DNA of 64,000 nucleotides from Leptospiraceae bacterium (lineage in GTDB: Bacteria; Spirochaetota; Leptospiria; Leptospirales; Leptospiraceae). Position 1 is the first letter of the stretch, and the number at the start of each line of letters is the position of its first letter. The stretch covers positions 188,502-252,501 of the forward strand of contig JADJSX010000031.1 of assembly GCA_016711485.1 (NCBI GenBank), read 5' to 3'. Positions 1-7,878 of the stretch are shown here, piece after piece. The position numbers were made by a program, and so were the translations under genes. The notes beneath the pieces were generated by a model, which had not been told where the DNA came from, searched no databases, and saw nothing but the letters and a program-made list of their open reading frames with translations.

Positions 1-762
1 CTTTCTTCAGGAATGAGAATCAACAGAGCAGGCGATGATGCTTCCGGACTTGCAGTATCAGAAAAAATGAGAACCCAAGTTAGCGGACTCAGACGTGCAG
101 AAATGAACGCTGAAGATGGTATCTCCCTTATTCAAACAACTGAGGGTTGGTTACAAGAAACTCAAGAAATCGTTCAAAGAATTAGAGTACTAGCTGTTCA
201 AGCTGCCAACGGTATTTATACTGAAGAAGACAGACAGCAAATTCAAGTTGAGGTTTCTCAACTAGTTGATGAAATTGATAGAATTGCTTCCCAAGCTGAG
301 TTTAACAAGATGAAACTTATGACTGGAGCTTTTTCAAGACTCAATCCATCTGCAAGTATGTGGTTCCATATTGGGGCTAACATGCACCAAAGAGAAAGAG
401 TATATATCGAAACAATGACAACTGCAGCTTTAGGTTTAAGAAACCCAACTGTATTGACATTCATTTCTCTTTCAACACTTAGTAAAGCAAACTCTGTTAT
501 CGGTTTAGCTGACGACGCTCTTAGAATGATTTCTAAACAAAGAGCTGACCTCGGTGCTTACCAAAACAGATTAGAGCACGCGGCTAAAGGCTTAATGAAT
601 GGTTATGAAAACATTCAAGCTGCTGAATCTAGAATTAGAGATACTGATATGGCTGAACAAATGACAAGCCTTACCAGATTCCAAATCCTAACTCAAGCAG
701 GTACAGCAATGTTAGCTCAGGCTAACCAAAAACCGCAAAATGTTTTGCAACTACTAAGATAG
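1..762 (+). CDS. flaB: Flagellin FlaB, periplasmic flagellar core protein (5' end outside window)
   Basis: This is a spirochaete FlaB-type flagellin, which polymerises into the core of the periplasmic flagellar filament. The reading frame is open from base 1 and gives LSSGMRINRAGDDASGLAVS, the conserved flagellin N-terminal block, so the real start lies upstream and the Met at 13 is internal. The C-terminal helical block follows the family (ESRIRDTDMAEQMTSLTRFQ, then GTAMLAQANQKP). As in other spirochaete FlaB proteins there is only a short central region and no variable surface domain. A strong terminator follows 43 bases after the stop. The family call is firm; which FlaB paralogue this is cannot be told. 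Confidence 0.95.
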   Translation, partial: LSSGMRINRAGDDASGLAVSEKMRTQVSGLRRAEMNAEDGISLIQTTEGWLQETQEIVQRIRVLAVQAANGIYTEEDRQQIQVEVSQLVDEIDRIASQAEFNKMKLMTGAFSRLNPSASMWFHIGANMHQRERVYIETMTTAALGLRNPTVLTFISLSTLSKANSVIGLADDALRMISKQRADLGAYQNRLEHAAKGLMNGYENIQAAESRIRDTDMAEQMTSLTRFQILTQAGTAMLAQANQKPQNVLQLLR

Positions 763-805
763 AAAATCTAGGTTTATCTCGTTATAAATCTCCGTGATGT
801 TTCTT

Positions 806-840
806 GCCGAGCCCTAAAAAGCTCGGCTTTTTTATTTTTT
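806..840 (+). terminator. Rho-independent terminator of flaB
   Basis: A perfect 7-bp stem (GCCGAGC at 806-812 with GCTCGGC at 821-827) is followed directly by a T-rich tract broken by one A, just downstream of the flaB stop. Confidence 0.9.
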
Positions 841-908
841 GGAGGTTATGGGGATTTGCCTTTTGTATTGAGAGTTTGGGCGAATCGGCGTTAGCTTGTA
901 TTAGGTTG

Positions 909-1034
909 GTTGTGCAAATAATCGGTCACTGAGTGATTTTCGCGGATGGTTCTATAAAAAAAACCTTAAAGAGATAAAGTTTTTCACTCGTTATATGTCT
1001 GCGAAAATTGTATCGAAGTGCCACTGCGCACAAC
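909..1034. repeat. MITE-like inverted-repeat element, copy 1
   Basis: This 126-bp element has imperfect inverted ends (GTTGTGCA... / ...TGCGCACAAC). Inside the ends are two conserved blocks, ATCGGTCACTGAGTGATTTT on the left and GCGAAAATTGTATCGAAGTG on the right. The same two blocks in the same arrangement occur at 13644-13771. It carries no open reading frame. Confidence 0.7.
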
Positions 1035-1072
1035 AGTCCTTATCCACTAACCGCCGACCGGGCTCTCTCTAT

Positions 1073-1152
1073 CGTCAATAATTTGTGTTTTATTTTATAA
1101 GTGGGTTGAATGTATTCAACCCCTACGATATGAATTATACAAATTATTGACG
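1073..1152. repeat. 80-bp element with perfect 14-bp inverted ends, containing a REP-like palindrome
   Basis: CGTCAATAATTTGT at 1073-1086 is repeated as its exact reverse complement at 1139-1152. Between them, at 1103-1122, lies the palindrome GGGTTGAATGTATTCAACCC, followed by CTAC, so the minus strand reads GTAG immediately before the palindrome. A sequence-related palindrome is at 51307-51330. Confidence 0.7.
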
Positions 1153-1267
1153 CCGTTCGATCCCTTTCGCTTGGAGTAGCGAGATTTTATGGTAAATTAG
1201 GATTAGCTTTTATTCGTGAATAGGTTAATTTTATAGTAATTATCGTATGAAAGAATATTTTATACGA

Positions 1268-1296
1268 GTAGGGACAGGTTTGAAACCTGTCTCTAC
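1268..1296. repeat. REP-like palindrome with GTAG foot
   Basis: GTAG is followed by a hairpin (GGACAGGTTT / AAACCTGTCTC) and closing CTAC. A related but longer version occurs at 6033-6070; both are followed by the same flank (CTTATAACGAGTAGTTAATA). Confidence 0.65.
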
Positions 1297-1336
1297 ATAG
1301 TACAATGTTAATCTTATAACGAGTAGTTAATATGCA

Positions 1337-2185
1337 TTATTCTTTATCAAATTTTTTTGCTCTCCCAAGTTCTTCCCGTCTCTTAAACTTCGTATCAATC
1401 TAAGTATCGGTTTCTGCTAATTTTGCACTATGAGCCTCTACTTTTTAAAATCAGATTTCTTAATCTAAAAAATGCGTTCGGTATATACCAAATACTATTA
1501 TCAGAAAATCCCTATAGGTAATTTCTTTTTGCGTTTGTTATACTTATATATCTATATTCGTCAATTATTTGTATAACTCCATCTTTTCCGTCTTTTATAT
1601 AAAGATAAATCGTACATTCGCAATCTTTCCATTCGATAAGAGAATATTTGGGATTTGGAGTCCCTAGAGGTTTACAGTCTCTTACCTTAAAATCATTGAT
1701 TTTTCCACGAAAGGCTATGAGGTAATCTCGGGCATTTGGTGCTGCAGGATCATAATCCGAATTGTCTTCTCTAAATTCATAACCAGTTGAAAGAGTTATC
1801 ATCTTAAGGATTAGATTTGCCTTTACTATTATTGGCGTCGTTGCCGAATCAGTACAAGTCGTTTTCATCACCTCACCGTTTTTCTTATCTATAGATTTCT
1901 GGTTCGCTCTTCCTATCGACTTCATATATACCAAATGACAAAAGTATTTACACAAAAGGATTTTATAATAATAGCATTTGGTATAGACCGAACGTGTTTT
2001 TTCGAAAAAGAAATGGGTAATTATTTTTGGCGTTCGGTATAAAAATAATCGAACGGCTTCTCATTGGGATTATCAGGATTACCCGCCCAACCTTCGAGTT
2101 GTTTTTCGGGAATTTGCTTTTCTGTTTTTGTAGAGCAGGCGAGGGTTGTGAGAAAGAGTAGTAGTAAGAGGATTTTTTTATTCAT
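1337..2185 (-). pseudogene. Lipoprotein paralogue interrupted by a 111-bp palindromic element
   Basis: The gene begins with a lipoprotein signal peptide (MNKKILLLLLFLTTLAC) and continues into GWAGNPDNPNEKPFDYFY, exactly as in the intact neighbour at 2237-2842. The 111-bp element at 1929-2039 then interrupts the frame. After the element the paralogous sequence resumes as MKSIGRANQKSIDKKN and runs to a conserved ECxxY region (WKDCECTIYLYI), ending early at 1512. A further C-terminal scrap (RREELGRAKKFDKE) is visible at 1337-1380. If translated from 1955 it would give a 147-residue protein without a signal peptide, which is unlikely to be functional. Its function is unknown. Confidence 0.75.
1929..2039. 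repeat. TACC-ended palindromic element (MITE-like), copy 1
   Basis: The ends match TACC(A/G)AA(T/C) as an inverted pair and are flanked by TA, consistent with a TA target duplication. The element is made of two halves, each with its own inverted repeat (ACCAAATG/CATTTGGT and ACCGAACG/CGTTCGGT). It sits inside the lipoprotein pseudogene. An almost identical copy is at 5833-5943 and a half copy at 33099-33144. Confidence 0.75.
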
Positions 2186-2236
2186 GGGAGTCGCTCCTGT
2201 TTAGATTGTGAGAGCGAAACCGGTTTTGTCAATAGA

Positions 2237-2842
2237 TTACTTCCTTTCAAACGCCGTTGCCTTTGCGACTATTGCATCTCTGCCGCCTGGAATATGAATA
2301 TAGACAATGCACTCACATTCTTTCCATCCACTATCCGGAATTTCTGGATCGGGATACAGCGGTTTACATTCTTTTACCTTTACTTCTTTAATTTTTCCAG
2401 AATATTCCTTAAATAAAACAATACTGTTGAAGGAACCTCCGTGATCAGAGACTGCGGCTAGATTCAAGGGATTAAAAGGATTGGATCTAAATTGAAAGTA
2501 TAGTTCTTTTTTAGAGGTGAGACTATTGGGTTCATTCGAAATTAAGGGAACATATAAACCAAGTGAATCGTGGAGCATTCGACCAATTAAATCTCCTTTT
2601 ACTTTTGTAGTTGCCGCATCCGTACAGGTTGCTTTCATCATAAGATCACTTTTTTTGTCTATGGCTTTTTGACTTGCTCTTCCGGTTGATTTCATATAGA
2701 AATAATCGTATGGTTTTTGGTTTGGATTATCAGGATTACCCGCCCAGCCGTCCCAATAAGTGTATGGAATGGGTTCTTCTTTTGGAGAGGAGCAAGAAAG
2801 GATTGTAAGAAATAAAAGTAGTAATAGTTTTTTCTTTTTCAT
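2237..2842 (-). CDS. Putative lipoprotein, intact member of a local four-copy family
   Basis: This 201-residue protein has a Lys-rich start, a Leu-rich hydrophobic stretch and a lipobox-like ILSC, so it should be lipid-anchored. The mature part has GWAGNPDNPNQKPYDYFY, then a GRASQKAIDKKS segment, and a C-terminal WKECECIVYIHIPGGRDAIV block. These blocks recur in the decayed copies at 1337-2185, 5362-6032 and 6110-6300, so this is the only full-length member here. I do not recognise a function. The GRAS-QKAIDKK segment resembles repeat-rich leptospiral lipoproteins, but that is a loose impression. Confidence 0.8.
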   Translation of the reverse strand: MKKKKLLLLLFLTILSCSSPKEEPIPYTYWDGWAGNPDNPNQKPYDYFYMKSTGRASQKAIDKKSDLMMKATCTDAATTKVKGDLIGRMLHDSLGLYVPLISNEPNSLTSKKELYFQFRSNPFNPLNLAAVSDHGGSFNSIVLFKEYSGKIKEVKVKECKPLYPDPEIPDSGWKECECIVYIHIPGGRDAIVAKATAFERK

Positions 2843-2915
2843 AGTAAGTTCCTATTTTGATTTTTTAAGGTAAAAAATCAGTTGTCAATTTCTATGTTAT
2901 TTTTTTGTGAAAAAT

Positions 2916-4847
2916 TTAAAACTTTAAAAGCCTTACTTGTTTGAAGTAGATTTCATTTTCTTTTTTGCCTTTTAAAATTTTAAATTCTATATCAACTCCG
3001 TATTGGCTATTATCATTAGCAGCTTCGCGGAGTTTTAAAAAATGAGTATGCAATTTGACCGTATTCTCGCTTAGTATTCGCAATGCTTTTTGATTTAAGA
3101 GATTTCCGAGAAATATGGGTTTTATAGAGGAGCGTGAATATATTTTTTGTATCTTTCTATTATTTGGATTTAGTGCAATGTATTCGGTTTTAAATTTTCC
3201 CGAGGGGTTGGTTACGCTCTCTTCACCACTCTGAGAGTTGATCAGAATATCATACGAATAATCCGGTAGCGGTGAAGTTAGAATTACCCCGTTTGCTATT
3301 TCCTTTTGAAATGATTCGTTGATTAATAACGCCATTCCAACTTTTGTATGTTCTATTCCGAAATACTCTCTTTCCAAAAAAGCTTTCTCTGACCAGAGAG
3401 ATGCATGTACTTCTAGAATTTTTTTCTCTAAAATGTCTTCCGAATCGTTTGTATGAAAGCCCTGTGATTTGTACAAACCTGCCCCGTTGAAGGCTGGAAG
3501 ATCTTCTGAGTTAGTAGAACTGCGTAGTCGAATTTTTTTATTAGGAAAGTTTTTACGCAAATTATTTATTAAATCCATTTTGAACTCGGTAGATAGTTTT
3601 GATTTTAAGATGGACTCTCGAATTTCTAACAGCTTCCGGCGAATTTCCTCTCGACTTGATTTATCTTTTGTACTGACTAAAGAATTTATTTTATCTTCTG
3701 TTTCCCCTTTTATTGTATTGAAATACTGTTGAAATCCTACTGCAAATCCAGGACGAACAATTTCGGTACACAGTCGATATAAAACGGAATAATTCGCTGC
3801 TTTCGTTCCAATGTGTTCAGGGGAATAAAATTTTTCATATCCGCCTGAAAGAGAAATGATTTCGTTTATGTCGGTTTTTGCTTCTGGGATTGTTGTATTC
3901 TTGCGGGTATTCTTTATTTTGCGTCCTAGCAAATATTCTTCTTCTTTTACCTCTTGAATTTCAAATTCTTCTTTATTTGCTTTTATATATACTTTTCGAT
4001 TTGCAAGATTTTTAAGTCCAGGGTAGGATTCAATAGAACTCATAGATATATTTATCGTCCCCCGATTTCTTGCTAGGAGATTTACATGAGAAAGTGGAGG
4101 TTGTGGGACAAGAGTTATTATCCCCGCGACCGGTGGGACTTGATCTGGCATAAAGTTTAACACCGCAATTTCATCCGGGTTCAAATGAATGATCTCTTCT
4201 TCTTTTTCGATGAATTTTAGAATTCCGAAAGTTTCTCCCTTATTCAAAACTTCAATTCCACTTCCACCAAAGTATTGAATTAGATCGTTTAATTGTAATA
4301 TACCTTTATTCTGTAGGAATTTGCCAATCGTCTTTTCATAAAAAAGATTTTTCTTGTCATTGTTTACGATGATAAGCGGCTCTTTCTGAAAGCCCTTTGC
4401 TGCAAGTTCTAAATAAATACTCTTTGCTAGTTTTTTAATTTCCTCTGACATTTGAGCTGGCGAGTCATCGTAGCCATAGTCTTGTATTTTTAATGCCCAA
4501 TCGAAAGATTTTCCTTTTTGCCGGTACGGTTTACTTCTTAAGTCATAGACATAAAAAGCCATGTATTCTCTCTTTGTCGAATAACGAACAGAATCCTCAA
4601 ATTGGTGAAATAGTATGTTTTTGCCAAGTGCCTTGGAAATAAATTCGGTATGCCCGGGATATAGTCTTTGATTGCAGAAATAAGATTTTGGATTTTCTTT
4701 CCATGAAACTGTCACTCCTTTCCAAGTAGGAATTTTACCAAAGGAAATAAACTGTTCTTCTTCTAATGGAATTGCTGGTAAATATGATGTATTCGCTTGT
4801 GCAAGAATGGAAGTTAGTGCTAGGATGAAGTAAAATAGTAGTTTCAT
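2916..4847 (-). CDS. Exported glucan water dikinase-like / PPDK-type ATP-binding protein
   Basis: The 643-residue protein starts with a signal peptide ending LAQA|NTS, typical of signal peptidase I, so it is predicted to leave the cytoplasm. A phosphohistidine swivelling domain is centred on PPLSHVNLLARNRG, with His at about residue 254. It is followed by a PPDK N-terminal-type ATP-binding domain with RSSTNSEDLPAFNGAGLY near residues 441-458. Swivelling domain first and ATP domain last is the order of glucan water dikinases, not of PEP synthase, and the PEP/pyruvate barrel is absent. By family knowledge such enzymes move a phosphate from ATP through His to an acceptor; the acceptor here is unknown. 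Export of an ATP-dependent enzyme is odd. Its ATG overlaps the stop of the upstream toxin remnant. Confidence 0.75.
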   Translation of the reverse strand: MKLLFYFILALTSILAQANTSYLPAIPLEEEQFISFGKIPTWKGVTVSWKENPKSYFCNQRLYPGHTEFISKALGKNILFHQFEDSVRYSTKREYMAFYVYDLRSKPYRQKGKSFDWALKIQDYGYDDSPAQMSEEIKKLAKSIYLELAAKGFQKEPLIIVNNDKKNLFYEKTIGKFLQNKGILQLNDLIQYFGGSGIEVLNKGETFGILKFIEKEEEIIHLNPDEIAVLNFMPDQVPPVAGIITLVPQPPLSHVNLLARNRGTINISMSSIESYPGLKNLANRKVYIKANKEEFEIQEVKEEEYLLGRKIKNTRKNTTIPEAKTDINEIISLSGGYEKFYSPEHIGTKAANYSVLYRLCTEIVRPGFAVGFQQYFNTIKGETEDKINSLVSTKDKSSREEIRRKLLEIRESILKSKLSTEFKMDLINNLRKNFPNKKIRLRSSTNSEDLPAFNGAGLYKSQGFHTNDSEDILEKKILEVHASLWSEKAFLEREYFGIEHTKVGMALLINESFQKEIANGVILTSPLPDYSYDILINSQSGEESVTNPSGKFKTEYIALNPNNRKIQKIYSRSSIKPIFLGNLLNQKALRILSENTVKLHTHFLKLREAANDNSQYGVDIEFKILKGKKENEIYFKQVRLLKF

Positions 4848-4969
4848 TCCATTCTCTGATAGATTCTGATTAATTTTGCTTCAAAAGAGGTTAATACATC
4901 GTAACCTAAACTTCTCAGAATTTCTACTATTTGAAATGGAAAATTTTCGTTCGTGTAGAAAGAATGCAA
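4844..4969 (-). pseudogene. Remnant of a DUF5615 PIN-like toxin
   Basis: Directly after the DUF433 gene the minus strand reads FYTNENFPFQIVEILRSLGY followed by DVLTSFEA, the start of DUF5615 (PIN-like) proteins, which usually follow a DUF433 antitoxin. After 41 codons (putative TTG start) it stops. In another frame NQNLSENG follows, resembling the next family block, so a frameshift is likely. Everything beyond is replaced by the start of the 2916-4847 gene, whose ATG overlaps this TGA. Confidence 0.6.
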
Positions 4970-4972
4970 GGT

Positions 4973-5299
4973 TTAAAAATCCTCGTTCTCAAGAATTGCC
5001 TTATCAATTTCTTGCCCGTTCAATTTATAATAAATCCAAGCATTTGAAAGATCCGATAGCCTTAATGCTGAGAAGTTTTGTAAAAATTTCTCTTCCTCCC
5101 AACCTTTTAATTTGTAAGAAACTAAAGACCAAACTGGAATTCTCGTACGAATGATGCAAGCTTCGCCACCACATACATTTTCATTTTTATCAATTACTAT
5201 CCAAGTTTTAGAAATGGAATTATTCAAATAAGCGATTGCTTCCATTTTTTCTTCTTCGCTTAAATGGTTTAAAGCCTTTTCTAATTTAATCGTATTCAT
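4973..5299 (-). CDS. DUF433 domain protein, antitoxin-like
   Basis: The 108-residue protein has the DUF433 core CGGEACIIRTRIPVWSLVSY, followed by a helical segment ending in LSNAWIYYKLNGQEID. DUF433 proteins are typically paired with DUF5615 PIN-like toxins and act as antitoxins (family knowledge). Here the toxin gene downstream is reduced to a 41-codon remnant, so this may be an orphan antitoxin. The ATG at 5299 is the natural start, because the N-terminal 45 residues form the helical extension common in the family. Confidence 0.8.
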   Translation of the reverse strand: MNTIKLEKALNHLSEEEKMEAIAYLNNSISKTWIVIDKNENVCGGEACIIRTRIPVWSLVSYKLKGWEEEKFLQNFSALRLSDLSNAWIYYKLNGQEIDKAILENEDF

Positions 5300-5361
5300 G
5301 GTATATCCAGTTCCCTATTTAGACTCTATTAAAAATTGAAATTGTCAAGATTATTTTAATC

Positions 5362-6032
5362 TTATTCTTTTCCAAGTTCTCTCGCTCTTGCATTGATTCC
5401 TTCCCGTCCATCTGGGATATGGATAGAAATGGTACATTCACATTCTTTCCATCCACTCCCTGAAAATCCGAGATCGTCCGGATAGAGCGACTTACATTCT
5501 ATTACCTTTACTTCTTTGATTTTATGTTCACTATATTCTTATACAAGAATATTATACCTTGGGCTTTTACATTCATAGTCAGAAGCATTTGTTAAATGAA
5601 AATTCTCCTTTAGCGAATTTGAATAATAGGAAACTTCTACTTGTAAATAATTTTTATAATCTTTTTCTTGAGTAGATTGACAGAATGGATCAATGTTTTC
5701 TTTTATTAGAAATTTAATAATGTCTCTTACTATGCTCTTACTGGTAGCTGTTTGTAAGCAGGTCTTTTTCATCATCTCACCATTTTTTTTATCTATAGAT
5801 TTCTGACTCGCTCTTCCTAGCGACTTCATATATACCAAATGACAAAAGTATTTACCCAAAAGGATTTTATAATAATAGCATTTGGTATAGACCGAACGTG
5901 TTTTTTCGAAAAAGAAATGGGTAATTATTTTTGGCGTTCGGTATAAAAATAATCAAACGGCTTCTCGTTCGGATTATCAGGATTACCGCCCAACCTTCGA
6001 GTTGTTTTTCGGGAATTGGTTTTTCTGGTTTT
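5362..6032 (-). pseudogene. Second interrupted lipoprotein paralogue, with several lesions
   Basis: Homology to the 2237-2842 lipoprotein spans the whole interval but in several frames. The signal peptide is missing: the sequence starts at KPEKPIPEKQLEGWA next to the palindrome at 6033-6070. One G is lost in GGTTGGGCGG(G)TAATCC. The 111-bp TACC element interrupts the same codon as in the 1337-2185 copy. The middle part reads MKSLGRASQKSIDKKNGEMM and stops at 5539, and the C-terminal WKECECTISIHIPDGREG block continues in another frame to a stop at 5362. Confidence 0.7.
5833..5943. repeat. TACC-ended palindromic element, copy 2
   Basis: This is 111 bp long, nearly identical to 1929-2039 and in the same position within a paralogous gene. 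Shared position means the two host genes were probably duplicated after insertion. Confidence 0.75.
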
Positions 6033-6070
6033 GTAGAGACACGCTAACGCTGTCTGAGACCTGTCTCTAC
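6033..6070. repeat. REP-like palindrome with GTAG foot
   Basis: It starts GTAGAGACA and ends TGTCTCTAC, with an inner imperfect hairpin. It replaces the signal-peptide region of the lipoprotein pseudogene, so it probably marks the break point. Confidence 0.6.
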
Positions 6071-6109
6071 TCGTATTAGGTATACCTTATAACGAGTAGT
6101 TAATACATA

Positions 6110-6300
6110 TTATCTCCCCTCAAATGCCGTTGCCTTTGCGACTATTGCATCTCTGCCGCATGGGAGGTGCATGTAAACTGTACATTCGCACTCCTTCCAT
6201 TCACTATTAGGCTCTTCTTGGATTGGACTTGTATGCGGGTAATAGATATTACCCTTTAGTTCCATGTTTTTCTTTGGGTATTCTTTTACAACAATAGCCT
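6110..6300 (-). pseudogene. C-terminal fragment of a fourth lipoprotein paralogue
   Basis: The minus strand encodes SEWKECECTVYMHLPCGRDA followed by IVAKATAFEGR and a stop, closely matching the C terminus of the intact lipoprotein at 2237-2842. No upstream part with a start or signal peptide is seen. The following 6301-6463 is AT-rich and appears empty. Confidence 0.65.
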
Positions 6301-6463
6301 CGGTTCAATCTTTGGTATTTAAATTTATTTATTCTACTTCAACTGAGATTTTTTTAAAATTTGCAACTTCCCTATTTGTAAAAAATCTATTTGTAAACTT
6401 TTTTACCTATCGTTGCGATAGTAACTATGGGTTTTAGAAATAGAGAAATAGTAGGTGATATAA

Positions 6464-7822
6464 TTAAGTATTTTCGGATAAACTCATTTCGTTTGCTAAA
6501 ATTTCGGATTCGGGGAATCTTTTGTAGAGAGCTTGGAATATTTTGGAAGATTCTTTTTCTAAATTTAATTCACGATAGGCGGTAGCTTTTAAAAATAAGA
6601 CTTCCATTTGATAGCGAAAGTTCCCTGATTTTGCGATTTGTATTAGAAATTTTTTATAATCCTCTTCATGAAAATACAAAACAGACATAGAGCGATTTGC
6701 AACATAGGAAATCGGGTATTTTTCATAGTAATTCGAAATATCATTTTTTAACTCAAGTACAACCGTAGAATTACAAAGTAGAAGAATTTCAAATGGAGAT
6801 AATAGGTAAGTAGCCTCTTTTTCCTTCAATAGAGTATATTTTTGCATTAGTTTATTTTTTTCAGGCACGTCCATCAACTGTTCTTCAATAGAATCAATGA
6901 TACGTTTATCCTTTCCATTCATAACGTTCATGGCTTGGATCCAAGTTTCAATTTCTAATTTGGAATGACTTTTTTTCATGTAAAAATAGAGTTTAAAATA
7001 ATTATATGTCTGTTGATAGGAAGTTATAAATACTCGTTTTTCTTCAGTGTTTAAAAATTCAAATTTATCTGAAATTAATTTAAAAATTGGAAAAACATTT
7101 CGGATTCCCTTTAAGTCATTTTTAAAAACTTGAAAGGTTACACCAAGTAAGTCTAAATTAGATTGTGAAATAACTAAGTCATAAAGATAATTTTTTTCGG
7201 ATTTATCAATTTCTAAGAATTTATATTTATATAATACATTGATAATTAATTTTTCATCACCCGAGATTACTAAATTTCTGAGATCGTTTTTATAAATTCC
7301 TGTTAATATGAAAAAGATGTGAAATTTTAATGGTAATATACCTTTAGCAAGATATTTGTTTGCAATGGCAACTAAATCTGCGAGTCGATTTCTTTGGATT
7401 AAATATGTACTTATAAATTCTAAAAAGTCAGTATCATCAATGAATTCTTTATCAAAGTAGGAAATTATTTTTTCGAATTGTGCGATGGTGATTTTATCTT
7501 TCTCAGAATTTGGTTGGATTAGGTAATTTGATTTAAAAGAAATTTCTTCCATTTTTTTGAAAAAAAGTTCTCCCAACAAATTGCTTCCTAAATATTTTTC
7601 TGGAATAAACACTAAATCATAAGAATCTGCCAGACTTTGTTTAAGCGAATTCTTTAATTCTAATATTTCAGCTTTTAATTTCAGACTTTTCTTTTCCGGA
7701 CTCTCTATTTCAACTGCTGGAGACACAAATCCCGATTCTTCTTTGGATATATGTATAGCCTCGATAGATGGCTCCGAAAAGGAGATTTCTTCCCAAATTA
7801 TTTTATTGTTTTTTTCTGCCAT
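6464..7822 (-). CDS. Hypothetical helical-repeat protein
   Basis: This 452-residue protein has no signal peptide or membrane segment. The first ~60 residues are charged and probably disordered, and the rest is predicted (by eye) to be all helical. The last 60 residues (YRELNLEKESSKIFQALYKR) look like a TPR hairpin, so a TPR-like scaffold is plausible. It is transcribed divergently from the lytic transglycosylase gene at 7879, with 56 bases between the two starts. I do not recognise the family. Confidence 0.7.
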   Translation of the reverse strand: MAEKNNKIIWEEISFSEPSIEAIHISKEESGFVSPAVEIESPEKKSLKLKAEILELKNSLKQSLADSYDLVFIPEKYLGSNLLGELFFKKMEEISFKSNYLIQPNSEKDKITIAQFEKIISYFDKEFIDDTDFLEFISTYLIQRNRLADLVAIANKYLAKGILPLKFHIFFILTGIYKNDLRNLVISGDEKLIINVLYKYKFLEIDKSEKNYLYDLVISQSNLDLLGVTFQVFKNDLKGIRNVFPIFKLISDKFEFLNTEEKRVFITSYQQTYNYFKLYFYMKKSHSKLEIETWIQAMNVMNGKDKRIIDSIEEQLMDVPEKNKLMQKYTLLKEKEATYLLSPFEILLLCNSTVVLELKNDISNYYEKYPISYVANRSMSVLYFHEEDYKKFLIQIAKSGNFRYQMEVLFLKATAYRELNLEKESSKIFQALYKRFPESEILANEMSLSENT

Positions 7823-7878
7823 AAATTGAATTCAAATAGTCAGCATTTCTAGTTTCTATTTTCTGTCATTTTTAATAC

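Larger units (their letters stand above)
841..1336. other. Non-coding stretch filled with palindromic repeats
   Basis: No credible gene is seen on either strand. The interval holds three separate repeat elements, listed individually (909-1034, 1073-1152 and 1268-1296). Confidence 0.7.

Noticed and set aside
4876..5154. Plus-strand 92-codon frame opposite the DUF433 gene
   Set aside because: It is antisense to a recognised gene and its toxin remnant, with no family match and no ribosome-binding site.
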